A stretch of DNA of 64,000 bases. Origin: Succinivibrio sp. GTDB lineage: Bacteria > Pseudomonadota > Gammaproteobacteria > Enterobacterales > Succinivibrionaceae. The stretch spans positions 1-64,000 of the forward strand of contig JAILLS010000068.1 in assembly GCA_024693025.1 (NCBI GenBank), read 5' to 3'. Positions within the stretch are counted from its first letter, which is position 1; each line of letters begins with the position of its first letter. The translations under genes and the position numbers were made by a program. Shown here one piece after another: positions 1 through 10,530 of this stretch. The notes below the pieces were generated by a model, which saw only the letters and a list, made by a program, of their open reading frames with translations, searched no databases and was not told the DNA's origin.

Positions 1-196
1 CATCGTAACTAATGCAGTAGTGGTTGAAGCAGGAAGCTCCGACTTCTACAAGTCGGAGTAGTTCACAACTGATCTGATACGTTCTTCCTTCAAACTTAAT
101 CGTACAGTCTTTTAAAAGACCTTTACTACCTTTGAAGGAGGCATTGGCTAGAACATTATCGATCTGATGCAGAGTAGCGTCTGAGATCCGAGTCAT
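1..196 (-). CDS. Partial open reading frame running off the left window edge; hypothetical (MTRISDATLHQIDNVLANASFKGSKGLLKDCTIKFEGRTYQISCELLRLVEVGASCFNHYCISYD...)
   Basis: ATG at 196 on the minus strand, preceded by an AGAGGTGA ribosome-binding-like sequence; no stop through to position 1 (65 codons). Overlaps the hairpin and TnpB-like tail on the plus strand. Confidence 0.4.
   Translation of the reverse strand, partial: MTRISDATLHQIDNVLANASFKGSKGLLKDCTIKFEGRTYQISCELLRLVEVGASCFNHYCISYD
2..61 (+). mobile_element. Possible C-terminal tail of an IS200/IS605-family TnpB (…IVTNAVVVEAGSSDFYKSE*) with right-end hairpin
   Basis: Frame 2..61 ends in a stop inside a CTCCGACTT-CTAC-AAGTCGGAG hairpin followed by TAGTTCACAA, the style of IS605 tnpB right ends. 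Only about 19 codons are visible. Confidence 0.4.
37..58. repeat. Perfect 9-bp stem, 4-nt loop hairpin (CTCCGACTT-CTAC-AAGTCGGAG)
   Basis: Direct reading of inverted repeat. Confidence 0.8.
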
Positions 197-478
197 TTGA
201 TCACCTCTAACTTTAAACACCTAAGAATTTGGACGGGATATTGGTTTGGAATATTTATAGTATAGTTTTTGATTATCAGATTTAGAACTACATGTATAAA
301 TAAAAATCGATTTATGTGACTAGATTCAACTAATTTCTCAAAACACCCGTTGAATTCATGCTTCCTGTTGATTGAAAAATCAGGCAGGTAACTAACTGGA
401 CTAATTATTAATTAGTCATATTTATTAAGATCTGCCTGAAGCGCCACACCTCAGGTGCTGTGGCGGGGCTGCAGCCTT

Positions 479-2785
479 TTAGCGTGAAGGCTTACTGTGC
501 TTAGTCTTGCTCTGAGGCAGATTCTTAAAGATATTCTGCTCAAGTCTGTCAATCTCACTTTGAGTCTGCTTCAGCGGCAAGGCCTGCTGCGGCTTTAACT
601 CAGACGGTTTGGGGAAGATGGATTTCTCACCATACGGTAAAATCATCTTCAGCACCTCACTTTGCTGCCTTTGAATATTCAAGGCCTGTTCCCTGATCTG
701 TTCTAAGCGTGTGTAAAGCTCCTGCTGTGCAGCTTTAGCCTGCTGTTCCGCCGCGATGATAGTGCGGGTCTGTTCTTCGCTGAAGTATAGGCCTGGTCTT
801 ACTTCACTGCGGGTGAAGGCATTGAGCCTGAAGTGAGGATTAGTTAAGGCGCCATCTGCGCTAACCACTGTGACGGCATCCTTCTGGCTGCTGATGAAAT
901 AGGCCTTGCCAGAAAGATCAAGATCAGAAAGGCTCACCCTGCCAGTAACGCTGACCTGAGAAACCGGCAGCGTAAAGCTTGATGAAAAGTCTGCCTGTTC
1001 ACCATTCCAGTCACTTTTGAACTTGAGGCTTGATATCCCGCAGTCACCTAAAGACATAGCTTCAAGCAAATCCTGACCGCTTAGCTCATAGTTCTGTGTC
1101 GGTCCGCCATTGATGAGATCCAGTCCAAATCTGGAAATTAAAATATTCTGTCCTGACAGATTGAGCTGTCCTTTAAGACCGCGCGGCAGCTGCTTGAGAT
1201 CCTCTGTGCCGCGCAGTCCGATTTCAAACTGAACCTTGCCATCAAGCAGATGCGGAATCATGGAACAGTTAAGATCTCTTAACTCAAAGTTAGGCGACTT
1301 GGCAAACAGATAGAAGTTGTGGGTCAGAAACGAATAGGAGCTGTTCAGACTGAAGCTCCCCTGATTGAGAGTAACTTCGGGCAGAGTCAGGCTGTACAGA
1401 TCCTTGGAGATGTTAGCTAAAAGCTTGACCCTGCGCATGCCTAAATCCTGATACAAAAGACCTGTGAGCTCCAGATCCGCCACCCCTACCGGAGCGCCTG
1501 TGAGGTTCTCCGTGCTCTGGTAGTTAAAGCCTTTCAAGGAGCCGGAAATAGCTTTAATGGACAGAGGTAATTCCTTAAGCTTAGAGAGAAATTCAAGATT
1601 GTTAAGCTCAGCACTGATAAGGTTGAGCTCAAGGCCGTCAAGTTTGCTGTTCAGGCGTTTGAGGTTTTCATCGCTGACTTCAAGTTTCTGACCTTGTAAA
1701 TGCAGTTCATGGATTTTGACCTGATGGGCTCTTGCATCATAATCAAGATTGCAGTTAACGCTGCCCTCTAGAACTTTGCCAGCAAGTCGTAGACTTGAAA
1801 GATTTCCATAATGTGAAAACTTGACCTGATTGTCCTCAAAGGTTAATTCCTCCTGCGGTAAGGAGATTTCCTCAATACTGCCCTGCAGATCCCCTGAGAA
1901 TTCGGTGTTGAGGCGTTTAAAATCAGAGAGTTTGCCGCTGATCCCGGAGAGCAGCAGATCATTGTCAAAGACAAGCACCAGATTATAGAGCTGACTCTGC
2001 GGACTGACTATCTGATAGTCAGTCAAGAGCGGCTCTGCACATTTGATGACATTATTGGTTAAAACGAGTTTTTCAAAATTTAACGTTTTGTTTTTAGGTG
2101 AGATACTCAGATCTCCGCTGATACTCCCCGATAAGGTGTCAGCCTGCAGCTGTGACATATAGAGTTCATCTTCAAGATATTTGAACTCACAGGAGAGATT
2201 TTTGACCGGAAGATTGTCCAGTCTGCCTTCGCGCAAAGCCAGTGTTCCGCTCTGAATCTCAAGCGGCCTGCCCGGTTTGAAGTCAACATCCTGCAGGTTG
2301 AGGGAGAGCCCCTGGGCCTGCAGCTGAGGTGAGACAGTCAGACTGGCATCTGCAAGCCTGATCTTCTTGAAATTGATGCCTGCAAAGCCCAGAGTTTCTG
2401 AGCGCAGGTGCTCAAGAGTGCGTTCAGGCAGAGTGAGCCCCTGGGCAAAGAGCTCGTTGATAATGAGAATATGGCCGGATAATAAGGATTTAAGATCGTA
2501 TTCAAGATAAAGCTCATCGATATGCCCCCCTGTGTCGACGCTGACGTCATGGAGTTTTAACACATTAGGATAGAGCGGGGAGAATTCCACGTTTTCGGCG
2601 TTGAATTCCACCCTGGCGTGTTCATTGATGAGATCTAGCAGCGGGGCTTTAACATGCTGGCCGTTAAAGTACAGAATAAAGCCGCCGATAGCCAAAAGGA
2701 AAATGAGCATCACCAGTCCTAGGGCCTTCAGCACTCTGCCGCTGAGGGTGGGACTGTTATGTCGGATATTACGTCTTAAAGCCAT
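479..2785 (-). CDS. AsmA/DUF748-like membrane-anchored periplasmic protein
   Basis: 768 aa, single N-terminal TM segment (VLKALGLVMLIFLLAIGGFILYF) followed by beta-rich repetitive sequence typical of AsmA-like proteins. Confidence 0.6.
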   Translation of the reverse strand: MALRRNIRHNSPTLSGRVLKALGLVMLIFLLAIGGFILYFNGQHVKAPLLDLINEHARVEFNAENVEFSPLYPNVLKLHDVSVDTGGHIDELYLEYDLKSLLSGHILIINELFAQGLTLPERTLEHLRSETLGFAGINFKKIRLADASLTVSPQLQAQGLSLNLQDVDFKPGRPLEIQSGTLALREGRLDNLPVKNLSCEFKYLEDELYMSQLQADTLSGSISGDLSISPKNKTLNFEKLVLTNNVIKCAEPLLTDYQIVSPQSQLYNLVLVFDNDLLLSGISGKLSDFKRLNTEFSGDLQGSIEEISLPQEELTFEDNQVKFSHYGNLSSLRLAGKVLEGSVNCNLDYDARAHQVKIHELHLQGQKLEVSDENLKRLNSKLDGLELNLISAELNNLEFLSKLKELPLSIKAISGSLKGFNYQSTENLTGAPVGVADLELTGLLYQDLGMRRVKLLANISKDLYSLTLPEVTLNQGSFSLNSSYSFLTHNFYLFAKSPNFELRDLNCSMIPHLLDGKVQFEIGLRGTEDLKQLPRGLKGQLNLSGQNILISRFGLDLINGGPTQNYELSGQDLLEAMSLGDCGISSLKFKSDWNGEQADFSSSFTLPVSQVSVTGRVSLSDLDLSGKAYFISSQKDAVTVVSADGALTNPHFRLNAFTRSEVRPGLYFSEEQTRTIIAAEQQAKAAQQELYTRLEQIREQALNIQRQQSEVLKMILPYGEKSIFPKPSELKPQQALPLKQTQSEIDRLEQNIFKNLPQSKTKHSKPSR

Positions 2786-2796
2786 ATGTCTGAAAT

Positions 2797-4875
2797 CTAG
2801 CTGCTGATAAAATTAGGGAACCACCGTTCGATTAAGCGCTTACTGAGCACAGGATCCTTGCTGATAATCTGTTCTGCTGCCCTGCGGGCAGGCAGAATGA
2901 GGTCCTGATCGCGTACCACATCCGCAATTTTAAAGGTGTTAAAGCCGGTCTGACGTGTGCCAAACACCTCCCCGGGACCGCGCAGCTTAAGATCAGCCTC
3001 TGCAATCTTAAAACCGTCATTGGTACTTTTCATGACCTCCAGTCTCTGCAGAGCTATGTCATTGTTCTCCGTTGCATTTTCATTATAAATGAGCAGGCAG
3101 TAGGCCTGAGCCTGACCGCGGCCCACGCGCCCGCGCAGCTGATGAAGCTGAGCCAGACCCAGCTGCGTAGCATTCTCGATAATAATGATATTGGCATTGG
3201 GGACGTCCACGCCCACTTCCACAATGGTGGTGGCGACCAGGACATCGGTGTCATGCTCGAGGAATTTCTGCATGGCCAGCTCTTTCTGCTCTTTCTGCAG
3301 CTGCCCGTGCAGAATATCGACCCTATAGGGAGCAAGCTGTCTCGTTATTTCCTGATAGAGACTGAGGACGGAGGCGGTATCATCCTCTTCGTTATCTTCA
3401 ATCCGCGGGCAGATCCAGTAGACCTGAACTCCTGTACCCAGCACTTTTCTGACATGCTCAATTATTTCTGTCCGTCTTCTTGAGCGGTGAATGGAGGTGA
3501 TAATACTTTTGCGTCCTGCCGGCAGCTCATCGAGAGTTGAAACATCCAGGTCCGCAAACAGGGCCAGCTGCTGCGTACGCGGGATCGGGGTGGCGGTCAT
3601 GATCAGCTGATGCAGCGTGGTACCTTCGGGAGCTTTCTGCAGTAAAGCCACGCGCTGCTCAATGCCGAACCGATGCTGCTCATCAATTATCGCCAGAGCC
3701 AGATTCTGATAGGTGACCCCCTTTTGAAAGACACTGTGGGTGCCGATGATGATCTGTGCCTGCCCTGAGGCTATCTGCTCCAAGGTCTCAGTCCGCACCG
3801 CCTTATTCTGTGAGGAGTGCAGGACCACTACCCTGATCTTAAGAGGGGAGAGCAGACGGTTGAAATTCTGATAGTGCTGCAGCGCTAGGATTTCAGTAGG
3901 CGCCAGCAGTACACTCTGATAGCCATGCGCACAGGCCTGCAGACAGGCTAACATCGCCACGAGGGTTTTGCCTGAACCCACATCACCATGCAGGAGTCTG
4001 AGCATCGGGGTGCTGCGCTCCAAGTCTGCCGCAATCTCCTGACTGGCCCTAAGCTGCGCACCGGTAAGGCTGAAGCTTAAAGTGTGCAGAAACTGCTCGA
4101 TAAGCTGCGGTGCGGCGGCAAGTCTTGGACTCTGGCGCTGCAGATTCAGGCGCTTGAGCGCCAGCAGCGAGCACTGATAGGCCAGTAATTCCTCATAGAC
4201 CAGACGCAAAAAAGACGGTTTCTGACAGATTAGACTTACCCCTCCCTGAGGATCAGGCAGGGGATAGTGTACCTCTTGCAGGGCCTCAGACAGGCTTAAA
4301 GCATAGGGATTGAGCTCAGCCGGCAACAGCTCGAGCAGCGGCATGGTCCTGAGTTTAGAGAGGACCTGCTGGCTCATTTTACGCAGATTGGCCTGCTTCA
4401 TCTCACTGCCGCCGTGATAGATGGGGGTCAGGGTCTTATCGAGTTCTGCAGACCATCCATATTTGACTTCAGGATGCTGCAGGCACAGCACACCATTGCG
4501 ATCAGGTCTGGCTACCCCAAAGAGGGTTAGGTTTTGACCTGCCGCCATCTTTTTGACCATGCTGGGGTAGACGTTAAAAAATACCGCTCTGCCTCGTCCG
4601 GAACTGTCCTGTAATTCGACATTGAGAACAGCAAAGCGCGAAGTCTGATTGAGTTTGGTCTGGATTATCGTGGCCTGGACCAGCACTGGCTGACCGTCTC
4701 TGGGCAGTAAAGACAGAGGCGTAAGATGAGTTTTGTCTAAGTATCTGAAGGGTAGATAAAGTAAGAGGTCAAACAGAGAATTGACCCCCTTTTCAGCATA
4801 TTTCTGACCCAGACGCGCCCCTACCCCCTTGAGGGTAGTTACCGCGGTAGTGTGATAATATGAATCATCTGCCAT
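2797..4875 (-). CDS. recG: ATP-dependent DNA helicase RecG
   Basis: 692 aa; LHGDVGSGKTLVA Walker A, DEQHRFGIEQR, TATPIPRT, QLRGRVGRG motifs. Confidence 0.96.
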   Translation of the reverse strand: MADDSYYHTTAVTTLKGVGARLGQKYAEKGVNSLFDLLLYLPFRYLDKTHLTPLSLLPRDGQPVLVQATIIQTKLNQTSRFAVLNVELQDSSGRGRAVFFNVYPSMVKKMAAGQNLTLFGVARPDRNGVLCLQHPEVKYGWSAELDKTLTPIYHGGSEMKQANLRKMSQQVLSKLRTMPLLELLPAELNPYALSLSEALQEVHYPLPDPQGGVSLICQKPSFLRLVYEELLAYQCSLLALKRLNLQRQSPRLAAAPQLIEQFLHTLSFSLTGAQLRASQEIAADLERSTPMLRLLHGDVGSGKTLVAMLACLQACAHGYQSVLLAPTEILALQHYQNFNRLLSPLKIRVVVLHSSQNKAVRTETLEQIASGQAQIIIGTHSVFQKGVTYQNLALAIIDEQHRFGIEQRVALLQKAPEGTTLHQLIMTATPIPRTQQLALFADLDVSTLDELPAGRKSIITSIHRSRRRTEIIEHVRKVLGTGVQVYWICPRIEDNEEDDTASVLSLYQEITRQLAPYRVDILHGQLQKEQKELAMQKFLEHDTDVLVATTIVEVGVDVPNANIIIIENATQLGLAQLHQLRGRVGRGQAQAYCLLIYNENATENNDIALQRLEVMKSTNDGFKIAEADLKLRGPGEVFGTRQTGFNTFKIADVVRDQDLILPARRAAEQIISKDPVLSKRLIERWFPNFISS

Positions 4876-4877
4876 AG

Positions 4878-6248
4878 CTATAATAATTGCTTGATAAAGA
4901 TGGACGCCTTGAAGCGTTTAACTTTATTGAGCAGTTTTTTAACCTGTTCTGGATACTCCTCAAAAGACTGAATTTCATCAGCTGATTTAATCCTTTGCGT
5001 ATGCTTGAGAATGAACTGCTGTTCATGCATAAATTTTTCCTGCAGCAGATGATTTGGATCATGAATGATCAGGCCGTTTTCCAAATCCAGGCCCCAGGCG
5101 CGCGGATTGAGATTATTACCTGTAATCATGGCCAGATTATGATCCACAAAAATGCCTTTGACATGGTAGGTGTTGGTTCCATCCTGCCAGAGTCTTAAAT
5201 CCAGGTTGCCCTGCTTAAGGTAGGCATCATTGCGCGTGAGGAAGGTCTTTAAATTCTGTTCATAAATATAAGGCACTGCCCCCACTGTGGAAAATGGTTC
5301 ATCAGGAGGAATAAAGAAATCGTTGGCGCTTTTATCCCCGACCACCAGCGTCACGTGGATACCTTTGGAAAGGGCATCTTCAATGGCCTGAGTCACAGCC
5401 TTAGGCGGATTGAAATAAGGCGTACAGATAAACAGACTGTCGTGTGGCGCACCTAATAACCAGAGCAGGGCGCGGTTGAGCTGGTTCTGGCGTTTGCCAA
5501 GCCCGGCAATCGGGGTGATGCCGACTTCCTGCTTATGCAGCTTGTCGCCATGAAACTGATACTGCACCTTGGTCAGATGATGACGCAGCTCTTTGATTTC
5601 ATCGCGGATTTCCTTGGCTGATTTAACTTTAGACTGCGAGAAATCCTGCACTGCATAGTTAAGATGAAATGCTTCGGTCACATAGGTGCTCATTGCATCG
5701 GCAAGCTCTTTTGAATGGATTTCATGGTAGCGATCCAGCCGGTAGTGATTGTTATAGCCAAGATAGACATTGTTGACGCTGGCGCCCGAGTAGAGCACGG
5801 TATTGTCAAACACGCAGCCTTTGAGGTGCATCACTCCGAAGATTTCGCGGCGTTTGACCGGGACGCCATAGATGGCAGGAGGCGCATCGACACCTTCGGC
5901 TTTGTGATAATAAAGCTCGCTGTTGCCTAAGGAGGGGCCCTTGCCGATCAGACCGCGCTGGGCGCGGTGGAAATCTACATATACGCGGATATAGAGCTTA
6001 GGATTGCGCTGCTTGGCCGCATACAGAGCATCGAGGATCTCATTGCCTAATTCATCATCCTGCAGATACAGAAGAGTCATTAAAATGCGCTGCTGCGCGT
6101 GCTCGATGAGATCGAGCATTCTGCGATGAAAGTGAGGCGGAGTCTCGAGAATATTGTACTGATCTGCCGGCACAGCAATAGCAGGTAATTGCTGAAGTCT
6201 AGTCTGGCAATACAGTTGGCTAGGTAGATTTTTATTCCAAAAAAACAT
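4878..6248 (-). CDS. pssA: CDP-diacylglycerol--serine O-phosphatidyltransferase (PLD superfamily)
   Basis: 456 aa; two HxK-type motifs (MHLKGCVFDN, YHVKGIFVD), PssA-like length and layout. Confidence 0.9.
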   Translation of the reverse strand: MFFWNKNLPSQLYCQTRLQQLPAIAVPADQYNILETPPHFHRRMLDLIEHAQQRILMTLLYLQDDELGNEILDALYAAKQRNPKLYIRVYVDFHRAQRGLIGKGPSLGNSELYYHKAEGVDAPPAIYGVPVKRREIFGVMHLKGCVFDNTVLYSGASVNNVYLGYNNHYRLDRYHEIHSKELADAMSTYVTEAFHLNYAVQDFSQSKVKSAKEIRDEIKELRHHLTKVQYQFHGDKLHKQEVGITPIAGLGKRQNQLNRALLWLLGAPHDSLFICTPYFNPPKAVTQAIEDALSKGIHVTLVVGDKSANDFFIPPDEPFSTVGAVPYIYEQNLKTFLTRNDAYLKQGNLDLRLWQDGTNTYHVKGIFVDHNLAMITGNNLNPRAWGLDLENGLIIHDPNHLLQEKFMHEQQFILKHTQRIKSADEIQSFEEYPEQVKKLLNKVKRFKASIFIKQLL

Positions 6249-6257
6249 CGTCGCCTC

Positions 6258-8192
6258 CTAAATTTCAGCAGTAGCCCGTTTCAGCCAGGACATTTCGATG
6301 TCCGTGAGAGTGGTTGAAGCAGCCTCAATAATTTCAAAGACATTATGATGATAGCTGTTCAGCCAGGCCCGTTCGGTATCACTTAACAGGCTCAAATCAA
6401 TCAGTTTTAAATCAAATGGTACCATGGTTAAGGGCAGAAAGCATAGCATATGATTGAGTCCTGGCTGTGCGCATTTCTGAACCACCAACAGATTTTCGAG
6501 GCGAATGCCAAAATTTCCTTCACTATAGTAGCCAGGCTCGTCAGAAATAACCATGCCTTCCTGCAGCGGGATGGTGGAGCGATGCGAGGAGATGGCCTGA
6601 GGCCCTTCATGTACCGAGAGCAGATGACCGACGCCATGACCGGTACCATGGTCGTAATCCAGACCATAGTCCCACAGCGGACGTCTGGCCAGGGCATCGA
6701 GCTGCATGCCAGAGGTTCCGACCGGGAAGATGGCAGTAGCCAGAGCAATATGCGCTTTGAGCACCAGCGTGTACATCTGTTTGATTTCCTCGGTCACTCC
6801 GGCATAGTGTACCTGTACGGTTCTGGTAATATCAGTGGTACCGTCTAAATAATGTGCGCCGCTGTCAATCAGATAAAGGACATCACTGCCTAGCTTGCGA
6901 GGCTCAGCGAGGGTGGCATAGTTGTAGTGCGGCATGGCCGAATTGGGACCGAGAGCTGAAATCGTATCAAAAGACGGTTCAATATAATTGCCTTCAACCT
7001 TACGGAAAGCCTCGGCCCGGTTAGCGAGCACCGCCTCATCGGTATCTGACACCCGATGCTGAAAGACCTCAGGATCCTGCTGGGTTTCCGGTTTGACCAG
7101 ATCGTCAAGCCAGGCCAGGAAGCGGCACATGGCCACTCCATCCTTAACATGGGCATGATACTCTCCGGCTATTTCGTGAGAGTTCTTGCAGGCCTTAGAG
7201 AGCTGACACAGCCCGATGCCTTCCACGACTTTGGCGCCGCCGGCATAGAGTTTCTGCAGGGCATGAGCATTGACACTTTCTGGGTCTGCATAGACGTGCG
7301 AGGATGAGGTGCACAGACGCTCCAGAGCATCATCAAAACGCTGTTCGGTAAAGATATCCACGTGCCCGAAGTGGGCTTCCAGATCGCTTAAGTTCTCCTC
7401 GCTGATATGATCGGCCGAGATATACCATTCCAGCGCTTCGTTGGAATAGGCTACCATGCGGCAGTTGACAATCGGCAGGCAGGGACGATCCCGCCCTCGA
7501 ATATTCAGCAGCCAGCAGATACTTTCCGGATCGCAGATCACGGTGGCATCCAGGCCGCGTTGCCTTAAATCTTCAGCTAAATCATGACGCTTCTGTGGAC
7601 TTGGCTTACCATTGAACTCATCAGGATAAATTTCCACCAGACTATGCGGCTGCTGCGGTTTGTTCTCCCAAATCTCATCCACGAGATTGCTTTTGGTGGC
7701 GATTAGTTCAATGTCAGCCTTGGCCAGTTCATTTTTGATGGTTAAATACTGGTGATAGCTGATACAGTTCAGATCTATGCCGACTTTGGCTTTTTTAGGC
7801 AGTACCTGTTTTAACCAGTCCTGCGGTTTGACCTGGGTCAGGTTAAAAGGCTGGATTACCTCAGGATCAATCTGCTCTTTGACCTGTACTTCATAACGTC
7901 CGTCGACAAAAATAGCGGTGGGGAGGAGGGCCTCAATCTGCTCCTCACTTTCCCCTTTGCTGCTGCCTGACGTGCTCTGGGTGCTCTCAGCAAAATTTCT
8001 GGCGAGCAAAACCATACCCGCACTGCCGGTAAATCCCGTCAGGTAGGCGATGCGCTCACTATCCTCGGTTAACTCATAGGAAAGATATTCATCATCATGG
8101 GTTACGATGAGAGCATCCAGTTTCAGCGATGCCAGCAGATCATAAAGCGCGTAGATCCGCATTCTGTACGAAGATTTCTTAGCGTCAATCAT
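6258..8192 (-). CDS. pepP: Xaa-Pro aminopeptidase, M24B family
   Basis: 644 aa; metal-ligand motifs LIDSGAHYLDGTTDITRT, GTGHGVGH, SDEPGYY, GIRLENL. Gene symbol approximate. Confidence 0.85.
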   Translation of the reverse strand: MIDAKKSSYRMRIYALYDLLASLKLDALIVTHDDEYLSYELTEDSERIAYLTGFTGSAGMVLLARNFAESTQSTSGSSKGESEEQIEALLPTAIFVDGRYEVQVKEQIDPEVIQPFNLTQVKPQDWLKQVLPKKAKVGIDLNCISYHQYLTIKNELAKADIELIATKSNLVDEIWENKPQQPHSLVEIYPDEFNGKPSPQKRHDLAEDLRQRGLDATVICDPESICWLLNIRGRDRPCLPIVNCRMVAYSNEALEWYISADHISEENLSDLEAHFGHVDIFTEQRFDDALERLCTSSSHVYADPESVNAHALQKLYAGGAKVVEGIGLCQLSKACKNSHEIAGEYHAHVKDGVAMCRFLAWLDDLVKPETQQDPEVFQHRVSDTDEAVLANRAEAFRKVEGNYIEPSFDTISALGPNSAMPHYNYATLAEPRKLGSDVLYLIDSGAHYLDGTTDITRTVQVHYAGVTEEIKQMYTLVLKAHIALATAIFPVGTSGMQLDALARRPLWDYGLDYDHGTGHGVGHLLSVHEGPQAISSHRSTIPLQEGMVISDEPGYYSEGNFGIRLENLLVVQKCAQPGLNHMLCFLPLTMVPFDLKLIDLSLLSDTERAWLNSYHHNVFEIIEAASTTLTDIEMSWLKRATAEI

Positions 8193-8443
8193 GTTAATTC
8201 ACTAATGGTTTGGATAAGCTCTGTTTCTAGATCTTGCGATAAAAGAGCTTTAATTTAAGCTAAATATGTTGAAATTTATTGTATGAGAATGAGAAAAAGT
8301 GTACAACCTATCTAAACTAGAAAACCTTGAAAATGTTTAGTTAAGAGCATTTCAGAGATTAGATGCAGGATGCAAGTCTGATCTGATCTGACAGTTTTCG
8401 TGAATTATCGATTGTTTTTAGATAAAGCTGATGGAGAGTCTTC

Positions 8444-10498
8444 ATGTCTAAATCCCAGAATCCACTGCTAAATTTTGAGTGGCTGCCTGATTTTGCCCAA
8501 GTTAAGCCAGAACATCTCAAACCTGCCGTCAAAAAAAGCCTGCAGGACTGCAAAAAACTGATTGTAGAGCTATGTGCCAAGTATCAGGAGAACCCGACCT
8601 GGAACACCGTGATGCTGCCCATTGAGGAAGCAGATGATAAATTTACCAAGACCTGGTCAGTAATTTCCCATCTCAACAGCGTGCTGCAGACCCCGGCCTA
8701 CCGCGAAGCTTATGACGCCTGTCTACCCATGGTCTCCAAATTCAGTGCCTGGGCAGGACAGTACCGCCCCTTCTTTGAGGTAGTCAGCAAGATCAGACAG
8801 AGCGAGGACTTTGCTGAACTGACCGTGGCTCAGCAGCAGACCATTGAGCATTCCCTGCGCGATTTTAAGCTGAGCGGGGTAGATTTACCTGAAGAGCAGC
8901 AGAAGATCTATGTGAATTTATCGACCAAGCTCTCTCTGCTGGAATCACAGTTTGCCAATAACGTGCTCGATGCTACCCACGCCTATACCTTGGTGGTGGA
9001 GAAAGAGGAGGATCTGAAAGGGCTGCCGTCAGGTGTGATAAGACTGGCTAAGAGTGAGGCACAAAAGCGTCAGCTTGAGGGCTGGGTCTTTACCCTGGAT
9101 ATGCCATCCTATCTGCCTTTTCTGACTTATGCCGATAATCGGCAGCTGCGTGAGCAGATTTACACTGCCTATAATACCCGCGCCTCAGAATTAGGGCCTG
9201 ACGGCGGTAAATGGGATAATCAGCCGCTGATGGAGCAGATCCTCAAGCTGCGTTATGAGCTGGCTAAACTGCTGGGTTTTAAGAGTTATGCGCATTTGTC
9301 CTTAGCCACGAAGATGGCCAAGGAACCTGAAGAAGTGCTGGATTTTTTAAATGATCTGGCACGTAAATCTCATCCACAGGGAGAACGTGAGGTCGCTGAA
9401 CTGCGCAAGTTTGCCAGGGAGCAGGGGTTAGATGAGTTAAAACCCTGGGATGTGGCCTATTATTCTGAAAAACTACGTAAAAAGCTCTATGACTATGATG
9501 CTGAAGAGCTCAGAGCCTATTTCCCTGTGGATACTGTGACCAATGGGATTTTTGAATGTGCCCACCGCCTGTATGGGATCAGCTTTAAGCTGCTGCCTGA
9601 TTTTAAAGCCTGGCATGAGCTGGTCAGAGTCTATGGCATCTATGCCGAAAACGGCAGCCGCATCGGTACCCTGCTTATCGATCTCTATGCCCGGGAAGGT
9701 AAGCGCGGCGGAGCCTGGATGGATGAGTGTCTGACCCGCAGACTGCGTCAGGATGGAGCGCTGCAGCTGCCGGTAACCTATCTGTGCTGCAATTTTACCC
9801 GTCCGCTTGGCAATGCGCAGTCAGAGCTGACCCATGATGAGGTGGAGACTTTCTTCCATGAGTTCGGACATGCCTTAAACCATCTGCTCACCAAGGTTGA
9901 TGTGGCTGATGTGTCAGGAATCAACGGCGTGTGCTGGGATGTGGTGGAGCTGCCAAGTCAGTTTAATGAAAACTATGCCTGGCAGGAGGAGTGCCTCAAT
10001 TTCCTGTCGAGAAACACGCATACCGGTCAGCCTTTGCCTAAGGAAAAGCTTGAGGCGCTACTCAAGGCTAAAAACTTCCATTCTGCGATGGCGATGCTGC
10101 GTCAGCTGGAATTTGCGCTGTTCGACTTTAGAGTGCATCTTGAATATGATCCAAGTAAGGGGGCACGGATCTATGAAATCCTCGAGCAGGTGCGCGATCA
10201 GGTTACAGTGGTACCGCGTTTTCCGCTCAGCCGCTTCCCTAACAGCTTTACGCACATTTTCGCAGGTGGTTATGCTGCCGGCTATTATAGCTATAAATGG
10301 GCCGAGGTCTTAGCGGCCGATGCGTTCTCGCGCTTTAAGGAAGAGGGGATTTTCAATCGTCAGGTAGGCGCGGATTTTGAGCGCTATATTCTCTCGGTCG
10401 GCGGTGCAAGCGACCCAATGGAGAACTTTGTGGCCTTCAGAGGTCGCAAGCCTTCGGTGGATGCCCTGCTTTCACAGAGCGGGATCAGCCTCGAATAG
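8444..10498 (+). CDS. prlC: Oligopeptidase A, M3 family metallopeptidase
   Basis: 684 aa; HEFGHALNHLL zinc site; near-colinear with E. coli PrlC (YAGYYSYKWAEVLAADAFSRF..EEGIFNR). Confidence 0.95.
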   Translation: MSKSQNPLLNFEWLPDFAQVKPEHLKPAVKKSLQDCKKLIVELCAKYQENPTWNTVMLPIEEADDKFTKTWSVISHLNSVLQTPAYREAYDACLPMVSKFSAWAGQYRPFFEVVSKIRQSEDFAELTVAQQQTIEHSLRDFKLSGVDLPEEQQKIYVNLSTKLSLLESQFANNVLDATHAYTLVVEKEEDLKGLPSGVIRLAKSEAQKRQLEGWVFTLDMPSYLPFLTYADNRQLREQIYTAYNTRASELGPDGGKWDNQPLMEQILKLRYELAKLLGFKSYAHLSLATKMAKEPEEVLDFLNDLARKSHPQGEREVAELRKFAREQGLDELKPWDVAYYSEKLRKKLYDYDAEELRAYFPVDTVTNGIFECAHRLYGISFKLLPDFKAWHELVRVYGIYAENGSRIGTLLIDLYAREGKRGGAWMDECLTRRLRQDGALQLPVTYLCCNFTRPLGNAQSELTHDEVETFFHEFGHALNHLLTKVDVADVSGINGVCWDVVELPSQFNENYAWQEECLNFLSRNTHTGQPLPKEKLEALLKAKNFHSAMAMLRQLEFALFDFRVHLEYDPSKGARIYEILEQVRDQVTVVPRFPLSRFPNSFTHIFAGGYAAGYYSYKWAEVLAADAFSRFKEEGIFNRQVGADFERYILSVGGASDPMENFVAFRGRKPSVDALLSQSGISLE

Positions 10499-10530
10499 GC
10501 CGCAGGCACTAAAACCTGCGGCAGCAGATC

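Noticed and set aside
442-465. CGCCACA…TGTGGCG hairpin downstream of the AsmA-like gene as a terminator
   Set aside because: Stem present, but no clear T run on the minus-strand 3' side.
10499-10522. GCCGCAGG…CCTGCGGC hairpin between prlC and rnb as an intrinsic terminator
   Set aside because: Perfect stem, but no T tract on either side; could be a rho-independent-like remnant only.
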